The position numbers and the translations under genes are program-made. DNA of 64,000 nucleotides, from positions 1-64,000 of the forward strand of contig CAMBBS010000024.1 of the NCBI GenBank assembly GCA_945863875.1, read 5' to 3'. Positions 19,554 to 29,369 of this stretch are shown here, piece after piece. Source of the stretch: Desulfopila aestuarii DSM 18488. Its GTDB lineage: Bacteria; Desulfobacterota; Desulfobulbia; Desulfobulbales; Desulfocapsaceae. Each line of letters opens with the position of its first letter. Within the stretch, counting starts at the first letter, position 1. The notes below the pieces were generated by a model. The model had not been told where the DNA came from and searched no databases. It saw only the letters and a program-made list of their open reading frames with translations.

Positions 19554-20507
19554 TCAGTTACTCTGCAAAAGAAGTGTGCCGGCGGCTATCGGATGGCCGC
19601 AGAGAAAGGACTCCGCCGGCATGCGCTTTTTGCCCTGCGGCTGAATCTCTTTTATCAACAGGCAGTTATTGCCGCAGGCAATCAAAATGCCCCGTTTGTC
19701 GGCCTGCAGCACTGTCCCCGGCGGGGCATCGCTTTCCCTGTACACCACTTCCGGGTTGAACAGGCGTAAACGTCCGCCATCAAGAAAGCAGAAGGCGGTG
19801 GGCCAGGGGTCAAGACCACGGATGAGGCATTCGATCTCTTTGGCGTCTTTCTGCCAGTCGATCAGCCCATCGTCTTTTTTCAGCATGGGGGCAAGCGTCG
19901 CCAGACTGTTATCCTGGGGGACGGGAATAAGCGTTCCTTCCTTCAGCCCCTTGATCGCCTTTAACAGTGTGACGCTGCCAAGCTCCGCCAGTTTGGCAAA
20001 GAGACTGCCGGCGGTTTCGCCCGGCTCTATTTTCATTGCCGCCTTGAGCAGGATGTCCCCGGTATCCATGCCCGCATTCATCTGGATGATCGTCACGCCG
20101 GTGTCTTGCTCACCCTTGATTATTGCCCATTGGATCGGTGCGGCGCCGCGATAGAAGGGAAGAAGCGATCCATGCACATTGATACAGCCTAACGGGGCGA
20201 GTTCGAGCAGCGATTTGGGCAGAATCCTGCCGTAGGCACAGACGACGAACAGGTTCGGCCGATAGGTGAGCAGGCCGTTGCGGAATTCTTCCGTCTTGAT
20301 TTTTGTCGGTTGGAGGACGGGAATATCCGCCCCTTCGGCGAGCAATTTCACCGGCGGAGGCGTCAGTTTTTTGCCCCTGCCTTTGGCTCGGTCAGGCTGG
20401 GTAACCACGGCGACCACCTCGTCGGGACCATCGATCAGCGCCTGGAGTGTCGCTGCGGCAAAATCAGGGGTACCCATAAAAATAATGCGTAGCGGTTGTG
20501 CCGACAT
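19554..20507 (-). CDS. fmt: Methionyl-tRNA formyltransferase
   Basis: LRIIFMGTPDFAAATLQAL, CINVHGSLLPFYRGAAPIQWAII. Confidence 0.97.
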   Translation of the reverse strand: MSAQPLRIIFMGTPDFAAATLQALIDGPDEVVAVVTQPDRAKGRGKKLTPPPVKLLAEGADIPVLQPTKIKTEEFRNGLLTYRPNLFVVCAYGRILPKSLLELAPLGCINVHGSLLPFYRGAAPIQWAIIKGEQDTGVTIIQMNAGMDTGDILLKAAMKIEPGETAGSLFAKLAELGSVTLLKAIKGLKEGTLIPVPQDNSLATLAPMLKKDDGLIDWQKDAKEIECLIRGLDPWPTAFCFLDGGRLRLFNPEVVYRESDAPPGTVLQADKRGILIACGNNCLLIKEIQPQGKKRMPAESFLCGHPIAAGTLLLQSN

Positions 20508-20518
20508 CTTCGCTCCTG

Positions 20519-21025
20519 TTATTTTTCCAGCCACTTCTTTACCTTCTTTTTATAAAGACCGCGCTTCAAAGGGCTGAGGTGATCAATGAAAAGAATACCG
20601 TTTAAATGGTCGATTTCGTGCTGCAGAACGACGGCAAAACGATCCTGGGTCGAAATCTCATGGGCCTGGCCCTGTAAATCCTGATAGGCGACAGTGATCG
20701 TCAGATGCCTTTTCACGTTGGCGGTCAGTTCCGGGACGCTCAGGCAGCCTTCTTCATCGATCTGGGTACCTTCATGGGCGATAATTTCCGGATTGATCAT
20801 GGGGATGTACTTCTTTTCACCCTGTTTATCCTCGGACATGTCAACGACAATCAGTTTGAGGGATCTGCCGATCTGCGGTGCGGCAAGACCAATGCCCGGG
20901 GCATCGTACATGGTCTCGGCCATGTCTTCGACCAGTGCTGCCAGGCTGCTGTCAAAGGTGTCAATTTTTTGCGTTTCTTTACGCAGAACCGTTTCGGGAT
21001 ATTGATAAATTTTCTGGATGCTCAT
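20519..21025 (-). CDS. def: Peptide deformylase
   Basis: GIGLAAPQIG, EEGCLSVPE, LQHEIDHLNGILFID. Confidence 0.97.
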   Translation of the reverse strand: MSIQKIYQYPETVLRKETQKIDTFDSSLAALVEDMAETMYDAPGIGLAAPQIGRSLKLIVVDMSEDKQGEKKYIPMINPEIIAHEGTQIDEEGCLSVPELTANVKRHLTITVAYQDLQGQAHEISTQDRFAVVLQHEIDHLNGILFIDHLSPLKRGLYKKKVKKWLEK

Positions 21026-21421
21026 TGTGGTGTCTATCTCTTATAACGTAATCAGTCTTCAGGGCCTTTCCCTGCTCCGGACAATGTACCATAGCAGCCT
21101 CATTTCTGCTATGCTTACAACGATAAGCACACAAGCGGTAAATGCGAAGCAGGCTTTTACCGCCGGCGAATCTTTTTGTTATCGGTTGGTAAACGTCAGA
21201 TAGAGGAGGATGCCAGAGAAATACGTGCAGGGCGGATGGCGTATCTCCAGGCGTAGCCTGTTCCGTCAATGGCGCATGGCGCGCAGGGTTTTATCACGAG
21301 TAATGAATTGACCTATTCATTACACTGCGACGAAGTGCATACGTTCCAAGATATGAATGCCCAATAGATGATAAGGGGGGACTCGTTGGTAGGACGCACG
21401 CAACAGAGAATCCGGTAGCCA

Positions 21422-22552
21422 ATGAACGCGGAGAAGATATCGTCACCGAAGAATCATATCCCGGTCCGGGACTGGATCGTCGCCTTCGTCGCCGCGTCTT
21501 GTGCGGCCTTTCTTATAATAGGATATGCCGGCATCTCGTACCTCGAGGTCATCAAGCGTGCCTTTCTGCCGGCAATAATCTCTTGTATAGCCCTGGTCTA
21601 TCTTGTCCATCCGGAAGCTTGAAAATGGGCCGGAAAGGGTTGCCGAAAAGAAAAACAACCAAGACCGCGGTGCAGAGCCTGGTGACCGTTGGCTTGGTGT
21701 CTGGCCGTTGAACGATTGTCCCCGGCTCTCTCGGCCTTCTGGGCGAGATGCTGCTCATCTTCACCGTTTTTATCAGTCTTGTTCTCGGGATGGGGCTGCC
21801 GGCCACGGCCAATTATACCGTGGTTTCCACCCTGATGGCCCCGGTTATCGTCAGCCTCGGCGCCCAGAACGGTCTGCCCGTGCCGCTCATTGCCGTGCAT
21901 CTCTCTGTCTTCTTTTTCGGTATCCTGGCCGATGATACGCCGCCGGCCGGTCCAGCCCGCCTTTGCCGCGGCGGGGGTTTCCGGGGGGGATCCGTTACGC
22001 ACGGGAATGCAGGGTTTTGCCTATGCTATCCGGACGGCGATTTTGCCGTTTATTTTTATCTTCCATACCGAGCTGCTGATGATCGGGACCGGCGGCTGGC
22101 TGCACCTGACAATTATGGCTGTTGGCGCGGTTGTGGCCATGACGGTCATGTTGCCGGTGGGAAATGAACCGACCGCTTTTTCTCAATATTCCGAGGGCAT
22201 TCTCGGTTATGCCGCCGATCTCACCCAGTCCACCGGGGCGACACTTTTAGAGGTGAACGTCATCAATCAGCGTCATCTTGACGCCGTTGACAAGATGACC
22301 TCCTTCGGCTACAAGGTGGATATCAGCCATTATATGGAATCCCTAAAAAAAGAGCGCCGGGAGGAGTTGGAAAAAATGATGAGCAGTCTGACGCTGGCGG
22401 AGGAAAAGGTCAGCCCTGTTTTTACCGGCTCGTTGGCGGAGAAGATGTTTCGTAAATGCCCGGCTGCGATAGCTTCCTGTCGTGATGATGCTATTGCCGC
22501 CAGACTGCGTAAAAAATTAGCCCGGCACAGGAGCAAGCGAGAAGAGCGATGA
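21422..22552 (+). pseudogene. Decayed TRAP transporter 4TM/12TM fused permease (TAXI/DUF3394 type)
   Basis: Consecutive fragments in different frames: IVAFVAASCAAFLIIGYAGISYLEVIKRAFLPAIISCIALVYLVHPEA* / LKMGRKGLPKRK / LLIFTVFISLVLGMGLPATANYTVVSTLMAPVIVSLG / AFAAAGVSGGDPLRTGMQGFAYAIRTAILPFIFIFHTELLMIG; too short for an intact fused permease. Confidence 0.8.
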
Positions 22553-23172
22553 GCATTATTTTTCCGGTAATTGGTTATTTGATGGGGGCAATCCCTTTTG
22601 GTCTGGTCATCAGTAAGATGGCCGGTGTTGACGTGCGGACCCAGGGCAGTCGCAACATCGGGGCGACCAATGTCAACCGGGTGCTCGGTAAAAAACTTGG
22701 CTTTGTTACCCTGGTCTGCGATTGCCTGAAAGGTTTGCTGCCGATGTATGCTGCGACGCTTTTTCTGCCTGAATCGGCGACAAAGGAACTGCTCATCGCC
22801 GTCACCGGGGTGATGGCGGTAGTGGGCCATATGTTTTCCGTCTACCTGAAATTTCGCGGCGGCAAAGGGGTCGCCACCGGGCTTGGGGTGTTTCTCTTTC
22901 TCTCGCCTCCGGCAATAGCGCTCAGTCTGGTGGTTTTTGTGCTCACCGTCGCCCTCACCGGCTTTGTCTCCGCCGGCTCTCTTCTCGCCTCCGGCCTTAT
23001 TCCCCTGTGGTGTTACCTGCTCGGGGCGTCGAACACGACCATTGCTGCCGCGGCCGGGGTGGCGCTGCTCATCTGGCTGAAACATCATGAAAATATCAAC
23101 AGGCTGTTGCGCGGGCAGGAAAAAAACTGGAAGAAAGACAAGGAGAAAAGCCATGAAGGTAATCGAGGTTAA
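22549..23172 (+). CDS. plsY: Glycerol-3-phosphate acyltransferase PlsY
   Basis: IPFGLVISKMAGVDVRTQGSRNIGATNVNRVLGKKLG, KFRGGKGVATGLGVFL. Confidence 0.96.
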   Translation: MSIIFPVIGYLMGAIPFGLVISKMAGVDVRTQGSRNIGATNVNRVLGKKLGFVTLVCDCLKGLLPMYAATLFLPESATKELLIAVTGVMAVVGHMFSVYLKFRGGKGVATGLGVFLFLSPPAIALSLVVFVLTVALTGFVSAGSLLASGLIPLWCYLLGASNTTIAAAAGVALLIWLKHHENINRLLRGQEKNWKKDKEKSHEGNRG

Positions 23173-24112
23173 AGAGTTTGGCCATCCCGAGGTCATGGAA
23201 CTGGTTGAAAAACCAGCTCCTGCAGCGGGTATCGGAGAAGTGGTCCTGCAGGTTCGGGCCATTGGCGTCAATCCTGTCGAAAGCTACATTCGGGCCGGAA
23301 CCTACCCGAAGCTCCCTGGTTTACCCTATACGCCCGGCGGCAATGTTGCCGGAATAATCAGCGCCCGCGGTGCGGATGTCCGTCAATGGCAACTCGGCGA
23401 CCGGGTGTACAGTGCGGCGACCATCAGCGGCGGGTATGCGGAGATGGCCCTCTGCCGAACCGATCAGGTCTTCCGGCTGCCGGAAAACATTTCCTTTGCG
23501 CAGGGGGCGGCCATCGGTGTTCCTGCGGCAACGGCATGGCGGGCGTTGTTTCTCCGCGGGGCTGCCAGGGCGGGCGAGCGCCTGCTGATCCACGGGGCAA
23601 GCGGCTCGGTTGGTCAGGCGGCGGTACAATTGGCCAGGGATGCCGGAATGGTTGTTTTCGGTACGGCCGGAACTGCGCAGGGCTGTTCTCTGGTGCAGGA
23701 TCTGGGCGCAGTTGCCGTCAATCATAACCAGGGGGGCTATGACGAGGCACTTCTCAGCGCAACCTCGGGCGAGGGCTTTGATCTTATTCTGGAGATGCTG
23801 GCCAATAAAAATCTGGCAAAAGATCTGCTGCTGCTCGCTCCGCGCGGGAGGGTGATTGTCATCGGCAGCAGGGGACGCATTGAGATTGATCCTCGCCTGA
23901 CCATGGGCAAAGAGACGGACATCCGCGGCCTGGCGGTTTTTAACGCCAGCCGCGAAGAAGTCGTGGCAACGCATACTGCCTTGATTTCCGCCATGGAGCG
24001 AGGTGTCCTGCTGCCCGCCGTCAGCCGCGAGATGGCTCTGGAGGATGCGCCACTGGCCCATCATCTGGTCATGAATGACGGCAATTGCGGGAAAATCGTC
24101 CTTATTCCGTAG
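23153..24112 (+). CDS. NADPH:quinone reductase-like zinc-independent MDR oxidoreductase
   Basis: MKVIEVKEFGHPEVMELVEKPAPAAG..., LLIHGASGSVGQAAVQLARDAG. Confidence 0.9.
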   Translation: MKVIEVKEFGHPEVMELVEKPAPAAGIGEVVLQVRAIGVNPVESYIRAGTYPKLPGLPYTPGGNVAGIISARGADVRQWQLGDRVYSAATISGGYAEMALCRTDQVFRLPENISFAQGAAIGVPAATAWRALFLRGAARAGERLLIHGASGSVGQAAVQLARDAGMVVFGTAGTAQGCSLVQDLGAVAVNHNQGGYDEALLSATSGEGFDLILEMLANKNLAKDLLLLAPRGRVIVIGSRGRIEIDPRLTMGKETDIRGLAVFNASREEVVATHTALISAMERGVLLPAVSREMALEDAPLAHHLVMNDGNCGKIVLIP

Positions 24113-24177
24113 GGGTGGTTGCCGGAGAGAAAACCGGCGTTGTGGCGCAATGGCCCTTGATGCGACAGGCGATCGAC

Positions 24178-24585
24178 TCAGGCGATCGACTCCTTTTGGC
24201 TGACCAGCTCATCGAGATATGCCTCCGCCTCTGCGGACGTCTTCACATACTTTGGCACATAGTTCTTTGTTTTGTCCGAAAGTTTCAGCATCTGCAGATA
24301 GATTATCTTGGCCTCGCCGACAATACGGACAATCTGGCCGACTTCTTTTTCCTGAAGGAAATGCATGATTTTCCGGAAGGTGCCGATGGCATTGAGATGG
24401 CCTATGCGGCATTCGCTGAGGTCGGTAATAACCGCGAAACCAGTGCCGAGATCCGAGACACAGAAGCGAATATCGGTATAAATTCTTTCCGCTTCCTTCT
24501 TCGACATTATTCCCTGCAGTGTGATGTACAGTCTCTTTTTTTTGATGTTCGCCGAGACTGTTGAGATGCGCCTGGTTTTGTCCAT
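24178..24585 (-). CDS. Hypothetical STAS-like protein
   Basis: 135 aa; alternating alpha/beta pattern (KKRLYITLQGIMSKKEAERI...FAVITDLSECRIG); weak family assignment. Confidence 0.5.
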   Translation of the reverse strand: MDKTRRISTVSANIKKKRLYITLQGIMSKKEAERIYTDIRFCVSDLGTGFAVITDLSECRIGHLNAIGTFRKIMHFLQEKEVGQIVRIVGEAKIIYLQMLKLSDKTKNYVPKYVKTSAEAEAYLDELVSQKESIA

Positions 24586-24767
24586 CTTTTTTCAGTGAGC
24601 AAACGTTTGGTCTAAGAAAGAGGCTTCTGCCGACAAGAAAACCTGTCGGGGGCGGTGGAAAAGCCGCAGCAGCCGGCTTGTTGCACAGGTTTCGTTCTCG
24701 CCGTGCTTGATTTTTACTATGATAGCTTATTTGCAGGTGCTTTTACCAGGCCGTTTACCTGTTTTTT

Positions 24768-25472
24768 TTATTGCAGTACGAACTGCACCGGCACCAGTAC
24801 CTCCATCGGTGCGGCAATATTGTTTGTTTTCCCGGGAAGAAAGTGCCAGTCTTTCACTGTCTGCAAGGCGGTTTTATCAAGCAGGTCGTGGCCGCTGCTG
24901 GTATGAATTGCCAGTCGCCCGGGGGAGCCATCCGCTAAGACGGTGACCGCGAGAATGACCACACCCTGCCAGCCGCGCCGCCGGGCTAGAGCTGGATAGG
25001 ATGGTTTTGGGTTCTGGTCATAGAGTGGTCTGGCCTGAATTATCGACGGTGATGGGCCTGACCTTGGCTGGAACCTTTTGTTGGTCGTTGCCCGGGCTGC
25101 CGGCGAAACTGCTGCGGGACTGGCCGGAGCCTTGGCGGCGACAGGGCTGGGGGCGGGCGGGGCGGTTGCATGACGGGCCTTGACTCTTTTTTTGCTCTCT
25201 GATCGAAGCAGTTCCGGAGCCTTGGTGTTCTTCGGGATCGGCCGTACCGGTTCGGCGACAGGGACAGCACGGGCAGGGGTGATTGGCGCCGGTGTGACCA
25301 TTTGCGGTGGACTGCTTTTTTTCGCTACGGCACTGGCCTGGCGCAGATTGACAGTGATCGGTAGCTTGTCGGCAGGCTGGACAATCGGAGGCTTTTCCTG
25401 CGGCCATGGCAGCACACCGAGCAGCAGATGAAGAGAAAGTGCCAGGAAAAAGGCAGGGAACAACCGCGACAT
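24768..25472 (-). CDS. tonB: TonB-family energy transducer
   Basis: N-term TM, Pro/Ala-rich spacer, C-term YPALARRRGWQGVVILAVTVLADGSPGRLAIHTSSGHDLLDKTALQTVKDWHFLPG. Confidence 0.93.
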   Translation of the reverse strand: MSRLFPAFFLALSLHLLLGVLPWPQEKPPIVQPADKLPITVNLRQASAVAKKSSPPQMVTPAPITPARAVPVAEPVRPIPKNTKAPELLRSESKKRVKARHATAPPAPSPVAAKAPASPAAVSPAARATTNKRFQPRSGPSPSIIQARPLYDQNPKPSYPALARRRGWQGVVILAVTVLADGSPGRLAIHTSSGHDLLDKTALQTVKDWHFLPGKTNNIAAPMEVLVPVQFVLQ

Positions 25473-25478
25473 AACTCC

Positions 25479-25916
25479 TTACTCCGGGTTTGCCTGCAGG
25501 GAAATCTTTGTCATCCCGGCTCGTTGCAACTCGTCAAGCACCTGAAAAAGCTGCTGATAGGAAACATTTTCTTCGGCAAAGACGAGAATTTCTCCGGCAG
25601 ACCCACCTTGTTCAGCCGTTCCCGGTAAATGTTCATGCAGCTCGGCCAGGGGAACCGGCGTTTTATTGAGGAAAATCTCCAGCTCTTGTTCCGGGCCCAG
25701 CGCCGATGCCGTCTGCGATGTGCGAAGAGAAAGAGTAAGCACCGTCTCCTCGGTCTTGGTCGCCTGGGAGGATTCCGGCAGGTCAAGCTGCATGCCCTGA
25801 TGCACCGTCATGGACAGCATCGCGTAAATAAAAAAGACCAGGAGGAGGAAGACGATATCGATCAGCGGCAGCATCTCGATTCGGGCAGGCCGGGTGTTAT
25901 ATCGCGTGATTTTCAT
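25479..25916 (-). CDS. exbD: ExbD/TolR biopolymer transport protein
   Basis: EMLPLIDIVFLLLVFFIYAMLSM. Confidence 0.92.
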   Translation of the reverse strand: MKITRYNTRPARIEMLPLIDIVFLLLVFFIYAMLSMTVHQGMQLDLPESSQATKTEETVLTLSLRTSQTASALGPEQELEIFLNKTPVPLAELHEHLPGTAEQGGSAGEILVFAEENVSYQQLFQVLDELQRAGMTKISLQANPE

Positions 25917-26541
25917 TGGCGTTCTTTTCGTTTATCTTCGCGGTCTTGTTGAAGACGACTTCCAGGCTGGTGGCGTATTTCTCCATGACATGCATGGCCC
26001 TGGTGATTCGGGTATTGAAATAGTTATAGGGAATGACGGCGACAATGGCGATTCCCAGCCCGGCGGCGGTGGTGATCAGGGCCTGGGCGATGCCCGAGGT
26101 AACCAGTTTTGGATCGGCAATCGAGGCGGCGCCAAGCATTTCAAAGGAGCTGATAATACCCAAAACCGTGCCAAAGATGCCAAGTAAGGGCGCCACGGTG
26201 ATCATCGTGTCGAGCACCGGCATGAAGCGCTGCATATTCTGCACGCTGAGATTGGCCTCCGCCTCCATTGCCCGGCCCATATCATAGTCCCGGTGCAGAA
26301 TGCCGACGATCAGCAATCGAATGACGTGATCTCTGCATCCGGCTGTCTTGGTCCTGATTATCTCCCATTCACTCTCTTCGGCCAGGGTGAGGATTTCATC
26401 CATCAACGGCCGGTTTCGCCGGCGTTGAAGGGTAAACCAGAACATCATCCTTTCCAGAATAACGGTGAGGACGATGAGGGAACAGGCGAGCAGCGGCCAG
26501 ATGATCGGCCCGCCGCTCTGTAAAATTTTATACACCATCAT
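25897..26541 (-). CDS. exbB: ExbB/TolQ/MotA proton channel protein
   Basis: TVAPLLGIFGTVLGIISSFEML, GIAQALITTAAGLGIAIVAVIPYNYF. Confidence 0.93.
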   Translation of the reverse strand: MMVYKILQSGGPIIWPLLACSLIVLTVILERMMFWFTLQRRRNRPLMDEILTLAEESEWEIIRTKTAGCRDHVIRLLIVGILHRDYDMGRAMEAEANLSVQNMQRFMPVLDTMITVAPLLGIFGTVLGIISSFEMLGAASIADPKLVTSGIAQALITTAAGLGIAIVAVIPYNYFNTRITRAMHVMEKYATSLEVVFNKTAKINEKNANENHAI

Positions 26542-29351
26542 TGTCTTGCTCGCTGGTTAAGTTCTGGATGGATAAGGCGGGAGATGATCGCCAGGGCCTC
26601 GGCAAAGGTGGCCGGTGAGGGACTGCAGACCAGGTCCGGATCAATGATATGCACCCGGCCATCGCGCACCGCCTTGATGACCGGGATGTTCCGCCATCGT
26701 TCTTGCTCCTTCCCGGCAAGACCGGTCTCATTGCCCATGATGGCGATGATGATGGTATCGGGATTCTCGGCGAGCACTTTTTCATCATTGGTTGTGCCGG
26801 ACAGTTGATCATCGATGATATTCGCACCGCCACCCAGCACGATAAAGTCATCGGTGAAGGTGTGTTGCAAGGCGCCGACCAGCGGCTGGCTGCCGATCTG
26901 CAGAAAGACCTTTTCAATGGGCAGACCCGCTACTTCCCTGGTGACAGCTGCCACTTTCGCCCGGGCCTCGCTGACTATCGTGTGCGCCCTTTGTTCGAGA
27001 CCGAGCAGCCGACCCAGGGTGATGAACTGGGTACAGATGTCGTCAAAGGAGGTTGCCTGATGAAACTGGACAACGTTAAGGCCGAGGCTGCGCAGCTTCT
27101 CCAGCTGCTGCGGCGGGGAGAGATCCGTCGCCAGCACCAGGTCCGGCTGCAGACTGAGGATCTTCTCAATGGATATCTGCATGACCGAACCTATTTTTTC
27201 CTTCATCTTCGCCGCTTCCGGACGAATACAGTAGCTGGTATTGGCCAACAGCCGATCTTCCGCCCCCAGGAGATAGACATTCTCCGTGTTAGTCGGACCG
27301 AGGGAGATGATTCGCTCGGGAGGTTTGCCGGCGGTGGGCGCCGGTTGTGCCGCGCTCAGGACAACCGTCAGAGCTTTACGGATGACCAGCGGCAGCTCCT
27401 TGGCGGCGGAGTCGGGCAATGCCGCCAGGGCCGCCACAGCTGGCAAAGCTGCCATTGTCGCCGGGTGGCTGCCCGGCAGCATCGACCTGCACCAGTCATC
27501 AAAACTTGTCAGATCGCTGACCAGGCCCCGTTCATAATCGTCACTTATCGCCAGCGCCGCCGAGAGAAAAGAACTGTAGCGCGGCTGCAGCAGGAGGTGT
27601 TCGACGTCGGATCGCAGCTGCGGGTCCCCTTGACAGAGTGGGGAGAGTTCAATTTTCCTTTCTTTTAAGCGCTTGAAAAGAGAGCGGTTGGTGGCCAGGC
27701 CATTCTGCCGGGCTATGGCCTCCTGCACCCCCTCATAGACGGCGCGGCCGATGAGCTCGCCCATCTTGGTATGGCCGCCGGTCGCATCGATTGCCGGACC
27801 CCTCCCTTCCACGACGATGATATTGTCGGTGCCGGTGCCGGTGGCGGAATGGTGTGGCGAGGTGTAGCTGGAACGGATATCCAGATCCTGCAGGGCGGCC
27901 GATTTTGCCTCGGTACTGCTGATTATCGCCCGGGTCATGGCCCTGGGTGAGAGTTGCATATTGGTTAAAAGGAGGATGTTGATGGTCCCCGGTTTGTCGC
28001 TTTTTTTAATTTCGTCCGGCTCGTAGTAGCTGCCGGTGTCGCTGCCCATGCGGACGCTGTTGCCCTCCACCCCGGCGGTGACCAGGGCGACCACCTCCAT
28101 GTCCCGGAAGGACTTTTTCACCACCGCCAGGTTAGCCATATCCGCGCCGGTAAAGAGCATTGCCGTCGAATCTGGTGGAAAACCAAGTATTTTACTGGTC
28201 GACATTCGCAGCTCGGCTAATCCCTGGCCCCGATCAAGGCCCCAGGATGGAGGTGGAAAATAGTGATTGGCGACGGTGAGGATGCCCTCTTTCTGACCTT
28301 CCAGAGTGGAGACCACCCGCATCGGCTGCTGGAAGGAAAGTGCCAGGGTTTTGTTGTGAAAATCCTTTATGCTGCTGGTGATGATTTCCGCCTGCCGCAG
28401 GTAGTCAAGGTCGAGGTGCAGCGGTTGTTTGTCGACGACCTCCTCGTCCAGGACATAATTGTCACTGTTGCTGAACGAATCGCTATAGATACCCGAGGCC
28501 AGTGCGGAGACCAAGGTCCCGCTCTGACCGGCCAGCCGGCAGGTAAGCTCGCAGGGAAAAAAGAGCACACGGTTATCCCGCACCGCATCAACATCGCGCC
28601 AGCCCTCCTGTTGCAAAGCGGCTAAGGCTTGGTCAGGACTGCCGCAGCCGTAAATGACCTGCGGGTTGAATTGTTGCCACTGGGCGAGCGTGACCGGCGT
28701 ACTATCGCCGTTTGCGCCAAACTGCGGGGCTATACCGCCCGCCGCACGGATGTACTCATTCTGGAACGAGTCGTCTCCCGGGACCATGAACGGCTCGTCG
28801 CCCATCAGACGGATGACGCGTTGCCGCTCTGCTGCAGGGATCTTCGCCACCTTCAGGGCGATGACCTCCAGCTGTCGTTGCTGTTCGGCGATGATCGCAG
28901 CGCTTTTGGCTTCCCTGTTAAAGATGCGGCCAAGAAGTCGAATCTGCGCGAAACTTTCGGCAATGGTGCGGGGCGTGAGGCGAATAAGAATGGCTTTATC
29001 CTGGAAACGGGCGATCTGCTCCCCGTGCAGATCGGCATAAAAAATCACCTCCGGCTGCAGCCCCGCCACCCGGTCGAGATCAGGACGGAAAAAACCGCCG
29101 ATGATCTCCTTGCCCGCCGTTTCCGGGCCAAGCAAAGAGTGATGGGTGATGCCGACCACGGCATCGGCTGCGCCTAAACCCAGGACTATTTCCGTGATCG
29201 ACGGCACGAGCGAGACTACCCGGCGGGGGGCGGTGTCGAGGGTGATTCTCTCCCCCGCCGAATCGGTAAAGGTAACTGGCCATTGCCCCGATAACAGCTC
29301 GACCGGCTGCAGGAACAACAAGAATATGAAGAAAAAAGGAAGTCGTTTCAT
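26538..29351 (-). CDS. Exported fusion: BtuF-like B12-binding domain + CbiZ adenosylcobinamide amidohydrolase + second BtuF-like domain
   Basis: 937 aa; signal peptide MKRLPFFFIFLLFLQPVELLSG; RRVVSLVPSITEIVLGLGAADAVVGITHHS; CbiZ core FTGADMANLAVV...VTAGVEGN...GTINILLLTNMQLSPRAMTRAIISSTEAK..ATGTGTDNIIVV; then ERIISLGPTNTENVYLLGAEDRLLANTSYCI. Confidence 0.88.
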   Translation of the reverse strand: MKRLPFFFIFLLFLQPVELLSGQWPVTFTDSAGERITLDTAPRRVVSLVPSITEIVLGLGAADAVVGITHHSLLGPETAGKEIIGGFFRPDLDRVAGLQPEVIFYADLHGEQIARFQDKAILIRLTPRTIAESFAQIRLLGRIFNREAKSAAIIAEQQRQLEVIALKVAKIPAAERQRVIRLMGDEPFMVPGDDSFQNEYIRAAGGIAPQFGANGDSTPVTLAQWQQFNPQVIYGCGSPDQALAALQQEGWRDVDAVRDNRVLFFPCELTCRLAGQSGTLVSALASGIYSDSFSNSDNYVLDEEVVDKQPLHLDLDYLRQAEIITSSIKDFHNKTLALSFQQPMRVVSTLEGQKEGILTVANHYFPPPSWGLDRGQGLAELRMSTSKILGFPPDSTAMLFTGADMANLAVVKKSFRDMEVVALVTAGVEGNSVRMGSDTGSYYEPDEIKKSDKPGTINILLLTNMQLSPRAMTRAIISSTEAKSAALQDLDIRSSYTSPHHSATGTGTDNIIVVEGRGPAIDATGGHTKMGELIGRAVYEGVQEAIARQNGLATNRSLFKRLKERKIELSPLCQGDPQLRSDVEHLLLQPRYSSFLSAALAISDDYERGLVSDLTSFDDWCRSMLPGSHPATMAALPAVAALAALPDSAAKELPLVIRKALTVVLSAAQPAPTAGKPPERIISLGPTNTENVYLLGAEDRLLANTSYCIRPEAAKMKEKIGSVMQISIEKILSLQPDLVLATDLSPPQQLEKLRSLGLNVVQFHQATSFDDICTQFITLGRLLGLEQRAHTIVSEARAKVAAVTREVAGLPIEKVFLQIGSQPLVGALQHTFTDDFIVLGGGANIIDDQLSGTTNDEKVLAENPDTIIIAIMGNETGLAGKEQERWRNIPVIKAVRDGRVHIIDPDLVCSPSPATFAEALAIISRLIHPELNQRARQ

Positions 29352-29369
29352 CTGCTCTTTCGCTCCTGA

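Noticed and set aside
20979-21269. 96-aa minus-strand ORF overlapping the start of def
   Set aside because: No homology motif, overlaps the def start in another frame; probably spurious.
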